Shown here in pieces: positions 24,335-32,290 of a stretch of DNA of 64,000 nucleotides. The translations under genes and the position numbers were made by a program. The first letter of the stretch is position 1. Each line of letters opens with the position of its first letter. Source of the DNA: Geodermatophilus amargosae (GTDB lineage: Bacteria; Actinomycetota; Actinomycetes; Mycobacteriales; Geodermatophilaceae); NCBI RefSeq assembly GCF_900116515.1, contig NZ_FPBA01000019.1:1-64000 (forward strand), in the 5' to 3' direction. The notes under the pieces were generated by a model, which was not told where the DNA came from, searched no databases, and worked only from the letters and a program-made list of their open reading frames with translations.

Positions 24335-24859
24335 ATGGCCGCCCCCGCCTTCGTCGAGCTGCTCAACACGCAGATCGGCAACGAGTTCGCCGCGCACCAG
24401 CAGTACGTCGCCTGCGCCGTCTACTTCGACCAACTGACCATGCCGCGGACGGCGCAGCTCTTCTTCGACCAGGCGCTGGAGGAGCGCGAGCACGCCATGA
24501 TGATGGTCCGCTACCTACTCGACTCCGACGCACCGGTGCGCATCCCCGCCGTCCCGGCCCCGGTCAACGAGTTCCCGGACGTCGTCGCGCCGGTCGCCCT
24601 GGCGCTGGAGCAGGAGAAGCGGGTCACCGAGCAGATCAACGCGCTGATCGGCACCGCGCGGCGGGAGAACGACTTCGCCTCCGACCAGTTCATGCAGTGG
24701 TTCATCAAGGAGCAGATCGAGGAGGTCAGCAAGATGAACGACCTGCTCACGATCGTGAAGCGCTCCACCCACGACCTGGAGACGATCGAGGACTACGTGC
24801 TCCGGGAGGTCAAGGCCGAGGCCGCCGACCCCACCGCGCCACCGGTCGCGGGGGCCTGA
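24335..24859 (+). CDS. Ferritin
   Basis: 174 residues, the usual size. Four-helix ferritin fold with ferroxidase residues: Glu in NEFAAHQQY, EEREHAMMM (ExxH), a Glu in ALEQEKRV, and 'FIKEQIEEV'. Non-haem type (no haem-ligand Met seen), similar to actinobacterial BfrB/Ftn. It stores iron as ferric mineral. Monocistronic; no iron-box was identified upstream. Confidence 0.9.
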   Translation: MAAPAFVELLNTQIGNEFAAHQQYVACAVYFDQLTMPRTAQLFFDQALEEREHAMMMVRYLLDSDAPVRIPAVPAPVNEFPDVVAPVALALEQEKRVTEQINALIGTARRENDFASDQFMQWFIKEQIEEVSKMNDLLTIVKRSTHDLETIEDYVLREVKAEAADPTAPPVAGA

Positions 24860-25004
24860 TCCGAGCGCCGCGCAGAGCACCCACTGGCTCGGACGAGGCG
24901 CAGCGGTCGCCGCCGAGCGCAGGCCCGTGCGCGTCGGTGCGGCCGCGGACCCCGCGCTCGTCGCTGCCCTGCTCTACACGACGACCCGACGGCGCCACCG
25001 GCGA

Positions 25005-26111
25005 TCAGTGCGGCATGCGGATGATCGGCTTGACGACCTCACCGCTGTGCGAGGCCTCGACGGCGTCCGCGATCTCCTCCAGCGGGAAGTACTGGACCAG
25101 CCGGTCGAACGGGAACCGCCCCTGCACGTGCAGGTCCATCAGGGCCGAGATCAGCGCCTGCCCGCGACCACTGCCACCGAGCGTGCCGCGGATGGTCTTG
25201 CCCCACAGCGTGCTCAGGTGGTCGGCGGTGAACTCCGCCCCCGCCGGTGCGCCGCCGATGAGCAGGGCGGTCCCGAGCATGCCGACCGAGTCGATCGCCT
25301 GCCGCAGCACCGAGAGGACCCCGGTGCAGTCCAGGGCCGCGTCGGCCGGGCCACCGCAGATGTCGGTGACCGCGCCGACCGGATCGGTGTCCGTGGCGTC
25401 GATCGTGTGGGTGGCGCCCAGGTCGGTGGCCAGCCGCAGCCGCGAGGCGTGCCGGTCCACGGCGATGATGGTCGTGGCCGGTGAGCACCGGGCCGCCATC
25501 ACCGCGGCCAGCCCCACTGTCCCGGCGCCGTACACGACGATCGAGGAGCCGGGCTCGGGGCGGATGGTGTTGAGGACCGCGCCGGCGCCGGTGGCGAGCC
25601 CGCAGGCCAGCGGCCCCATGAGCTCGACCGGCAGCCCCTCCGGGATGGGCACGAGCGACGATGCCGAGGTCATCGCGTAGGTGGCGAACGACGACTGGCC
25701 GAAGAAGTGGCTGGACAGCGGGTCACCGTCCGGGGTCCGCAGCGACGAGCCACGACCGCCGGGGCGCTGCCCTGCGGCGACGAGCTCACCCAGGCCCAGG
25801 CAGTAGCGCGGCTCGCCTGCCAGGCAGTTGCGGCACTGCCCGCAGTAGGGCCAGCCGAGCACGACGTCCTGACCCTCGCGGACGCCCGTGACGCCCTCGC
25901 CGACCGCCACGACCGTCCCGGCACCCTCGTGACCCAGGACGCCGGGCAGCGGGAAGGGCAGGTCGCCGTCGCGGGCGATCCCGTCGGTGTGGCAGTAGCC
26001 GGTCGCAGCGACCTTGACGAGCACGTCGCCCGGACCGGGCTCCTCCAGCTCGACGGGCCGGACCACGAAGGGACCGTGCAGCTCCTCGACGACCGCGGCG
26101 GTGATCCTCAA
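25005..26111 (-). CDS. Zinc-dependent alcohol dehydrogenase, benzyl-alcohol/AdhC-like
   Basis: 368 residues with a TTG start at 26111, supported by a GAGGAG box 6-7 nt upstream; an ATG at 26177 in the same frame gives an unlikely N-terminus. Catalytic zinc: GYCHTD and GHEGAG. Structural zinc: 'CGQCRNCLAGEPRYC'. Coenzyme loop VYGAGTVGLAAV followed by Asp (VDRH), indicating NAD. It resembles aryl- and branched alcohol dehydrogenases. Confidence 0.88.
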   Translation of the reverse strand: MRITAAVVEELHGPFVVRPVELEEPGPGDVLVKVAATGYCHTDGIARDGDLPFPLPGVLGHEGAGTVVAVGEGVTGVREGQDVVLGWPYCGQCRNCLAGEPRYCLGLGELVAAGQRPGGRGSSLRTPDGDPLSSHFFGQSSFATYAMTSASSLVPIPEGLPVELMGPLACGLATGAGAVLNTIRPEPGSSIVVYGAGTVGLAAVMAARCSPATTIIAVDRHASRLRLATDLGATHTIDATDTDPVGAVTDICGGPADAALDCTGVLSVLRQAIDSVGMLGTALLIGGAPAGAEFTADHLSTLWGKTIRGTLGGSGRGQALISALMDLHVQGRFPFDRLVQYFPLEEIADAVEASHSGEVVKPIIRMPH

Positions 26112-26204
26112 GACCGGCTCCTCGTGACGGGGGCGTGTGCCGACCGGGCCATCCCGACGGCCGTGGTGGCACATCATGGTCCAGTCAGCGCCCGCCGCGC
26201 GCCC

Positions 26205-27029
26205 TCAGTCCGTGTACCCCCGCGTGAGCAGCACGACGGTCACGAAGGTCCGGTAGAGCGCGATCGGGTCGGCGTCGGCGATCCGGACGTCGAGCGTGCC
26301 GGCGCGCTCCACGCCGACGATCCGCGTGGCCAGTTCGGCCAGGTCGGCGTTGCGGCAGGTCACCTCCAGAGTCGCGGGCAGCTCGATCCGCGGCGGCCGG
26401 GCCGAGGGCAGCGCCCGGAGAGCGGCCGCCGCGCCCTCGCGGATGAGCCGGCAGGCCTCGTCCGGGTGCAGGCTGTCGGCGGCGAACCGGGACACCGAGC
26501 GCTTCACCACGACGGCGGTGACGTTGGGGCAGACGGCGCGGGCCTCCTCGGCCGTGGTGTCGTCGCCGGTGACGAGCACGACCGGGACGCCGTGTCCGAG
26601 CGCGACCAGCGCGTTGATCCCCGACTCCCCCACCTCGACGCCGTTGAGCCGCACGCGGGCGACCGCCGCCGGGTTGTAGGTGTGCGACAGCACCGAGGAC
26701 GGGCCGCCCATCGAGCCGTGGTAGCTGACGAGGAAGACGGCGCGAAAGGAGGCATCCAGGCCCTCCATCATGTACATCGGCTTGTGCCGGCCCGACAGGT
26801 ATCGGGCGCCGCCGAGCAGCTCACCGGGCCGCAGGTTCTGCATCGACGAGTGCGAGTCGTTGACGAGGAACTCCGTCGCCCCGGCGTCCAGCGCACCGGC
26901 GATGGCCGCGTTGACCTCGTCCTGCAGCAGCCGCCGGTAGTACTCGTACTCCGCCCCGGGACCGCGGCACTGGCCCCAGTCGACGACACCGGCGGTGCCC
27001 TCCATGTCGGAGGAGAGGTAGACCTTCAC
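26205..27029 (-). CDS. M55 family D-aminopeptidase (DppA-like)
   Basis: 274 residues from GTG 27029. Starts KVYLSSDMEGTAGV, the M55 metal motif, with NDSHSSM and 'SYHGSMGGPSSVLSHT' as further conserved segments. These zinc enzymes form decameric rings and hydrolyse D-amino-acid dipeptides from cell wall turnover. No dpp transporter genes adjoin it. It is divergent from the FAD oxidase gene with only about 43 nt between starts. Confidence 0.88.
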   Translation of the reverse strand: MKVYLSSDMEGTAGVVDWGQCRGPGAEYEYYRRLLQDEVNAAIAGALDAGATEFLVNDSHSSMQNLRPGELLGGARYLSGRHKPMYMMEGLDASFRAVFLVSYHGSMGGPSSVLSHTYNPAAVARVRLNGVEVGESGINALVALGHGVPVVLVTGDDTTAEEARAVCPNVTAVVVKRSVSRFAADSLHPDEACRLIREGAAAALRALPSARPPRIELPATLEVTCRNADLAELATRIVGVERAGTLDVRIADADPIALYRTFVTVVLLTRGYTD

Positions 27030-27072
27030 CCGCCCATCCTCGGCCGCTCCGTGAAGGCCACGGGCAGAGGGG

Positions 27073-28491
27073 TTGACTGTCCCGGTGACCACCCTCACCA
27101 CCGGGGTCGTCGGGGCGTTGCTGGCCGCGCTGCCCGCCGACCGGGTCCTGCTCGACGACGACGTCCTCGCCTCCTACCGGCACGACGAGGCCGAGTGGGC
27201 GCCGGCCGGCCGGCCGCTGGCCGTCGTCCGCCCGCGCGAGGCGCGCGAGGTCCAGGCCGTCGTCCGCGCCTGCCTCGAGCACCGCGTGCCGCTGGTGACC
27301 CGCGGCGCCGGGACCGGCCTGTCCGGCGGCGCCAACGCCGTCGACGGCTGCGTCGTGGTCTCCACCGAGGCCATGCGCGAGATCCGGGTCATCGACCCGG
27401 TCGAGCGCTACGCCGTCGTCCAGCCCGGCGTGGTCAACGACGACCTGCGAGCCGCCTGCGCCGCGCAGGGCCTCTGGTACCCGCCCGACCCGGCCAGCGC
27501 GCCCTGGTCGACCATCGGCGGCAACGTGGCCACCAACGCCGGCGGGCTGTGCTGCGTGAAGTACGGCGTCACCCGCGACTACGTGCTCGAGCTCGAGGTG
27601 GTCACCGGCACCGGTGAGTTGGTGCGGCTGGGCCGGCGGACGGCCAAGGGCGTCGTCGGCTACGACCTGGTCGGGCTGATGGTGGGCTCGGAGGGGACGC
27701 TCGGGGTGGTCACCGAGGTGACCGTGCGGCTGCGCCCGGCCCGGCCCGCCGAGCGGACCGTCGTCGGGTACTTCGCCTCAGTGGTCGACGCCGGCCGCGC
27801 GGTCGAGGCGATCGGCGCTGCGGGGATCGTCCCGTCGGCGCTGGAGCTGGTCGACCGGCACTGCCTGGCCGCCGTCGACGCGTGGAAGAACATGGGCCTG
27901 TCGGTCGACGCCGACGTCGTGCTGCTCGGCCGCACCGACGCCCCGGGCGAGGCCGGCGACGCCGAGGCGGGCGGCATGCTGGCCTGCTTCGAGACCGCCG
28001 GCGCCACCTGGGCCGCCGCCTCCACCGACGCCGAGGAGGCCGAGGCGCTGTTCTCCGCCCGCCGGCTGGCCTATCCCGCCGTCGAGCGCCTGGGGCCGGT
28101 GCTCACCGAGGACGTGTGCGTGCCCAAGGCCGCCGTCCCGGAGATGCTGGCGCGGATCGAGGCGGTGGCGCAGCGCAACGACGTCCTCATCGCCAACATC
28201 GCGCACGCCGGCGATGGCAACCTGCACCCGCTGCTGATCACCCCGCCCGGCGACGACGCCGCCCGCGAGCGGGCGCAGGTCGCGTTCACCGAGATCATGG
28301 CCGACGCCGTGGACCTCGGCGGGACGGTGACCGGCGAGCACGGCGTCGGCCTGCTCAAGCGCTCCGGGCTGGCGCTGGAGCAGAGCGCGGCGGTGGTCGC
28401 GATGCAGCGCGCGGTCAAGGCCGCCCTCGACCCGCTCGGCATCCTCAACCCCGGCAAGGTCCTGCCCGACGAGACGGGGGCGTCCGCGTGA
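27073..28491 (+). CDS. FAD-linked oxidase, glycolate oxidase GlcD / D-lactate dehydrogenase-like
   Basis: About 472 residues from TTG 27073; GTG 27085 is equally plausible. A PCMH-type FAD domain with TRGAGTGLSGGANAV, 'NVATNAGG' and 'GSEGTLGVVTEV', then a C-terminal cap with AHAGDGNLHPL and TGEHGVG. It oxidises a 2-hydroxyacid to the ketoacid. No glcE/glcF partner genes follow; the next frame is a broken hydrolase. Confidence 0.9.
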   Translation: MTVPVTTLTTGVVGALLAALPADRVLLDDDVLASYRHDEAEWAPAGRPLAVVRPREAREVQAVVRACLEHRVPLVTRGAGTGLSGGANAVDGCVVVSTEAMREIRVIDPVERYAVVQPGVVNDDLRAACAAQGLWYPPDPASAPWSTIGGNVATNAGGLCCVKYGVTRDYVLELEVVTGTGELVRLGRRTAKGVVGYDLVGLMVGSEGTLGVVTEVTVRLRPARPAERTVVGYFASVVDAGRAVEAIGAAGIVPSALELVDRHCLAAVDAWKNMGLSVDADVVLLGRTDAPGEAGDAEAGGMLACFETAGATWAAASTDAEEAEALFSARRLAYPAVERLGPVLTEDVCVPKAAVPEMLARIEAVAQRNDVLIANIAHAGDGNLHPLLITPPGDDAARERAQVAFTEIMADAVDLGGTVTGEHGVGLLKRSGLALEQSAAVVAMQRAVKAALDPLGILNPGKVLPDETGASA

Positions 28492-28605
28492 GCCGCGAGC
28501 TCGTCGAGGTCGGCCGGCCCGACGGCCGCACCGTGCACGTGGCGCCGACCGGGCAACACGCCGCCGGTGCTGGCGGTGCACGGGCTGAGCAGTACCTCCG
28601 GGCCC
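28488..28605 (+). pseudogene. Alpha/beta-hydrolase N-terminal remnant
   Basis: A GTG at 28488 overlaps the oxidase stop by four bases and gives SRELVEVGRPDGRTVHVAPTG. After a frame change it continues TPPVLAVHGLSSTS, the strand and HG oxyanion turn that begin alpha/beta-hydrolases. Homology then stops before the nucleophile. The overlap suggests a former operon partner of the oxidase, now truncated and frameshifted. Confidence 0.6.
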
Positions 28606-28612
28606 GTGGGGA

Positions 28613-29182
28613 TCAGTGGTAGGCGTGGACGACGGCGTGGCCGAGGCCGCGCCCCATCAGCCAGCGGTTCACCGGCAGGGTGACGACGAACGCCACCGCG
28701 AAGGCGGCGGCCAGCGACAGCCAGAACAGCGCCGAGGACAGTCCCGCCTCCATGGCGCCGGGCACGCTCACGATGACGGCGTTGTCCACGAGCTCCATGA
28801 CCGCGATGGACACGGTGTCGGCCGCCAGCGCCACCTTGAGCGCCGCGCGGAACGGCAGGCCGGCGCGCAGGACGCCGCGCATGGTGAGGGCGTAGCCGAA
28901 GACGAAGGCCAGCGCGACGGCCAGGGCGACCGTGGGAGCGGTGGACCAGCCCAGCGCGGTGCCGATGACCATGCCGAGCACCTCGCCGATCGCACAGCCG
29001 GTGAGGCAGTGCAGCGTGGCCTGGGCCGCCGTCCGCCAGGAGACCGTGGCCCAGGAGACCCGGCCGGCCGGGTGGCCGGAGTGGTCGTGGCCGGACCCCT
29101 GTCCGGCGTGGCCGGCGCTGCCGGGGTCGAGCGCAGCGTGCGGATCGGACGTGTGCGCCTGGTGGGTGTGGTCGGTGTGCAT
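28613..29182 (-). CDS. DUF4396 integral membrane protein with His-rich N-terminus
   Basis: 189 residues; the ATG at 29182 has GGAGG 5 nt upstream. The first 40 residues contain about ten His (HTDHTHQAHT, GHDHSGH), a likely metal-binding tail. Four hydrophobic segments follow, including 'CLTGCAIGEVLGMVIGTALGW', matching DUF4396. An inverted repeat resembling a CsoR-type operator lies just upstream (29206-29226). Together these suggest a copper- or other metal-responsive membrane protein, which is inference. Confidence 0.82.
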   Translation of the reverse strand: MHTDHTHQAHTSDPHAALDPGSAGHAGQGSGHDHSGHPAGRVSWATVSWRTAAQATLHCLTGCAIGEVLGMVIGTALGWSTAPTVALAVALAFVFGYALTMRGVLRAGLPFRAALKVALAADTVSIAVMELVDNAVIVSVPGAMEAGLSSALFWLSLAAAFAVAFVVTLPVNRWLMGRGLGHAVVHAYH

Positions 29183-29205
29183 GTCGCCTCCTTCGGACGA
29201 CGTCC

Positions 29206-29226
29206 GGTATACCCCCCCGGGGTACC
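29206..29226. promoter_or_regulatory. CsoR-like operator upstream of the DUF4396 gene
   Basis: GGTATACCCCCCCGGGGTACC is an inverted repeat of TACCCC/GGGGTA with a G/C-rich centre. It has the form of operators bound by CsoR/RcnR copper or metal repressors in actinobacteria. It sits 24-44 nt before the start codon at 29182, fitting repression of that gene. No csoR gene is in the window. Confidence 0.55.
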
Positions 29227-29246
29227 GATGGCAACCCCCTGACGCA

Positions 29247-29285
29247 CCGCCGCCTCCCACCCCGGGCGGGGTGGGAGGCGGTGGC
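29247..29285 (-). terminator. Hairpin downstream of the ECF sigma gene
   Basis: A 17-bp stem with one mismatch: CCGCCGCCTCCCACCCC paired with GGGGTGGGAGGCGGTGG, separated by a short GGGC-type loop. It follows the sigma gene stop (29302) by about 17 nt on the minus strand. Confidence 0.75.
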
Positions 29286-29301
29286 GGTCGGCGCGTGCGG
29301 A

Positions 29302-30312
29302 TCAGCCGGCGGCGGGCTCCGCGTCCGGCGTGGCCGGCAGGCCGAGCCGGGCGAACAGGTCGTTGTCCAGGTCGAGGAAGCTCGTCTGGTGCCGGATGCG
29401 GCCGTCCTCGATCTCCAGGACGTGCAGCGCCCACGGCGCGTGTCCGCCGTCGGCCGTCGGCCGCCACTGCGCGACCGCCGGGCAGCCGTTGGCCTCGGTC
29501 AGCATCACCCGGGAGTCCCGGCACCCGCTGCCGGGGCCGAGCATCCAGGTGCCGATGTCGGCGGCGCTGCCCAGCCACATCTCGAACGGCGGCATGTGCT
29601 GGGTGGCGTCCTCGTGCAGCAGGGCGACGAAGGCGTCGATGTCGTAGCGCTCGAAGGCGTCGAGGTAGCGGGCGAGCAGGTCGCGGTGGTCGGCGTCGAG
29701 GGGCCGCTCCTCCGGGGTGCCGCCCATCGCCGCCAGCGTGGCGCGGGCCCGCTGGAGCGCGCTGTTGACGGAGGCGACCGTGCTGTCCAGCAGCGTGGCG
29801 ACCTCGTCGGCGTGCCAGCGGAGCACGTCGCGCAGGAGCAGCACCGCGCGCTGGCGCGGGGGCAGGTGCTGCAGCGCGGCCACGAAGGCCAGCCGCACCG
29901 ACTCGCGGGCCACCGCGCGCTCGGCCGGGTCGCCGTCCTCGGGCAGGACCTGGCGGTCGAGGACCGGCTCGACCCACGCGTCGGCCGGCCGCTTGGCCGC
30001 CAGGGAGGCCTCGACCGGCGACCACGGCGACCCGGACAGGTCCATCGGCAGCGCCCGGCGCTGGCGGCCCGAGAGCTGGTCGAGGCAGACGTTGGTGGCG
30101 ATCCGGTACAGCCAGGACCGCAGGGACGAGCGGCCCTCGAACGAGCCGAAGCTCTTCCACGCCCGGACCAGGGTCTCCTGCACCGCGTCGTCGGCGTCGA
30201 AGGACGACCCGAGCATCCGGTAGCAGTAGCCGGTCAGCTCCCTCCGGTGCTCGAGCAGCCGCGGGTCGAGCTCGTCGGACACCCCGCTCAGCACGCTGGT
30301 CACGCGGACCAC
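29302..30312 (-). CDS. ECF sigma factor with C-terminal SnoaL-like domain
   Basis: 336 residues (GTG 30312; GTG 30303 better spaced from GAGGAG). Region 2 at about 20-85 (YRMLGSSFDADDAVQETLVRAW, SWLYRIATNVCLD) and region 4 at about 145-190 (LPPRQRAVLLLRDVLRW). A SnoaL/NTF2-like domain follows from about 205 (YLDAFERYDIDAFVALLHED). This layout is that of SigG/SigJ-type ECFs, in which the tail replaces an anti-sigma factor. No anti-sigma gene adjoins. The regulon is unknown. Confidence 0.9.
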   Translation of the reverse strand: MVRVTSVLSGVSDELDPRLLEHRRELTGYCYRMLGSSFDADDAVQETLVRAWKSFGSFEGRSSLRSWLYRIATNVCLDQLSGRQRRALPMDLSGSPWSPVEASLAAKRPADAWVEPVLDRQVLPEDGDPAERAVARESVRLAFVAALQHLPPRQRAVLLLRDVLRWHADEVATLLDSTVASVNSALQRARATLAAMGGTPEERPLDADHRDLLARYLDAFERYDIDAFVALLHEDATQHMPPFEMWLGSAADIGTWMLGPGSGCRDSRVMLTEANGCPAVAQWRPTADGGHAPWALHVLEIEDGRIRHQTSFLDLDNDLFARLGLPATPDAEPAAG

Positions 30313-30392
30313 CTCTCCTCGTCGGCTCCCCGTCGGCGGGCGTCAGTCCACCACGGGGGACCGACGGAACGGGAGTCCCCGGAGGGAGGGCG

Positions 30393-32030
30393 CTACTGGT
30401 AGCTGATCAGCTGGGGACGGGGCGAGACCTGGGCGATGGTCTCCTCCGGCGTGAGCATCGGGACGTCCTCGTCGTAGAAGTTCTTCCAGCCCCAGGCCAG
30501 GCCCTCCGGGCCGACGCCCTGCAGCACCCGCCACGTGTCCTGCTTGGCACCCTGACCACCCTGGCCGTCGGCGTGCACCATCACGGCCACCTCGGCCCGG
30601 GACATGTCCACCTGCTCGCGGCCGGGGATCATGTCGACGCGGAACTGGTGCAGGACCAGCAGCTTCTGCGGCAGCCGGGCCTCACGGGTCAGGTCGGCCA
30701 GCCAGGTCACCACCCGGTTGACCTCCTCGATCGCCACCGAGCCGATCTGGGTCAGGTGGACCTGGTTCGGCAGCAGCCGCCACTCCGGGTCCAGCGCCAG
30801 CCCGACGTGCGGCAGCTCCAGGAGCTCGCGGTACCGCTCGGCCTGGGTGACGAAGTCGGTGCGGCCCGGCTGCAGGTCCAGGACGACGTACAGGCCGGCC
30901 GCGCCCGCGGCCTCCACCCACGGCCGGAGCTGCTCGATCGGCGCCTCGAAGGAGTAGTCGTTCTCCTCGGTCGGGAACTCCGAGGCGACCGTGGCGATGA
31001 TCTCGAAGGCCGGGACGACGGTGGCGTCGGGAACCAGCGCCTCGTAGGGCGCGGCGACGTCACGGGCCCGCTGGACGGCGGCGTCGACGTCCTGCTCGCC
31101 CAGGACGCCCAGCGAGCCGGTGCCCGGGTGCCCGTAGAGGGCGACCATGAAGTGCTGCGGGAACAGCGTCTGCCCGCCGCCGGGCAGCTGGGTGCCGGTG
31201 GCGGCCGTCTCGACCTTCCAGTCCAGGCCGTCCTCCGCGCCGAAGGCGGTCCCGAGCGCGACGACGGTCTCGGCTCCGGACACCGCGTCGACCGCGTCGG
31301 CCGAGGCGCGCGGGTCGGTCTGCCCGCCGGTCACCTGCACGCTCGCGCCGGCGGCCCGGGCCGTGGCGACACCGGCCAGCGACTCGGCGCTGCCGGAGGC
31401 GAGCACCACCGTCGAGTCCAGCGGCTCGGCGCGGGTCACCGACGGCAGCTCGCCGTCGGCCTCGCCCTCGGCGGGGTCCGCGTCCTCCGGGAGGAGCGCG
31501 GTGGGCGCGTCGGGGTCGAGCGCCGCGACGGCGGCCGCGTCCCCGTCGTCCGGCACGGGGTCGGCCTCGGCGAGGTCCAGCCCGGTGGCGGCGGCGACGG
31601 CCTCGGCGCTGGCCGGCACGGCGACGACGTCGGCGTTCCCGGGCGCGGAGTCGGCGCCGACGGCGAGCACGGTCTGCGCGCCCAGCCGGTCGAGCTCCTC
31701 GGCGACGGCGTCGTCGGACCCCTCGCCCTCGGGGTCGAGCAGCAGCGGCACGCCCAGGCCGACGGCGGCCGAGGCGCCCAGCAGGGTGGCCGCGCGGTCG
31801 CCGTCGGGCGCGACGACGACCACGCCGGCCTCGTCGAACAGCGCGCGGCTGGCGCTGACGGCGGAGGCCACCGGCTCGGCGTCGGCCACGAGGGTGAGCC
31901 GCTGGTCGGGCGCGGAGGTCGCCACCGCCGCGGCCTCCGCCGGGTCCTCGCCCCCGCCGGCGCCCGGGGACGTGCAGGCAGCGGTCAGGAGGAGAGCGCC
32001 GAGCACGACCGGCACCGCCCTGGGGCGCAT
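30393..32030 (-). CDS. Putative lipoprotein with cell-wall-binding-repeat-like N-domain
   Basis: 545 residues from the ATG at 32030 with GGAGG 5 nt before it. Signal peptide with lipobox LLTAAC (Cys about 19), so probably anchored to the outer face of the membrane. Residues 50-250 carry repeated patterns like CWB2 domains (LGASAAVGLGVPLLLDP, LGAQTVLAVG), acidic and Ala-rich. The C-terminal half ('YVVLDLQPGRTDF', 'VGLALDPEW', 'LLVLHQF') looks like a TIM-barrel with conserved acidic residues. Substrate and role unknown. Confidence 0.7.
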   Translation of the reverse strand: MRPRAVPVVLGALLLTAACTSPGAGGGEDPAEAAAVATSAPDQRLTLVADAEPVASAVSASRALFDEAGVVVVAPDGDRAATLLGASAAVGLGVPLLLDPEGEGSDDAVAEELDRLGAQTVLAVGADSAPGNADVVAVPASAEAVAAATGLDLAEADPVPDDGDAAAVAALDPDAPTALLPEDADPAEGEADGELPSVTRAEPLDSTVVLASGSAESLAGVATARAAGASVQVTGGQTDPRASADAVDAVSGAETVVALGTAFGAEDGLDWKVETAATGTQLPGGGQTLFPQHFMVALYGHPGTGSLGVLGEQDVDAAVQRARDVAAPYEALVPDATVVPAFEIIATVASEFPTEENDYSFEAPIEQLRPWVEAAGAAGLYVVLDLQPGRTDFVTQAERYRELLELPHVGLALDPEWRLLPNQVHLTQIGSVAIEEVNRVVTWLADLTREARLPQKLLVLHQFRVDMIPGREQVDMSRAEVAVMVHADGQGGQGAKQDTWRVLQGVGPEGLAWGWKNFYDEDVPMLTPEETIAQVSPRPQLISYQ

Positions 32031-32116
32031 GGGGACCTCCGTCCGCCGGGCACGTGGCCACGCGAGGGCGCGGCGCCGTCGCGCGCTCCGGCAGACACCG
32101 ACAGTAGCCATGCCTC

Positions 32117-32168
32117 TCAACACCGACCCCTCGACACCGACCCCTCGACACCGACCCTGGACACCGGC
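32117..32168. repeat. 14-bp tandem repeat
   Basis: The unit TCGACACCGACCCC is repeated about 3.5 times (first copy TCAACACC..., last degenerate) between the divergent lipoprotein and sensor kinase genes, within the 260-nt gap 32031-32290. It could be a slippage product or a binding-site array. Confidence 0.7.
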
Positions 32169-32290
32169 GCTCCGCGACCGGGAGCATCGCGTCCGATGAA
32201 CGGCGCAGGGGCGGGTGTCGGGCCAGCCCGACAGCGGATCGACCGGCTGACGGGATCGGCCCGCCACCCCCGCGCCAGCAGGCTCGGTCC

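Noticed and set aside
32117-32168. CRISPR array
   Set aside because: 14-bp units in direct contact, no spacers, no cas genes anywhere in the window.
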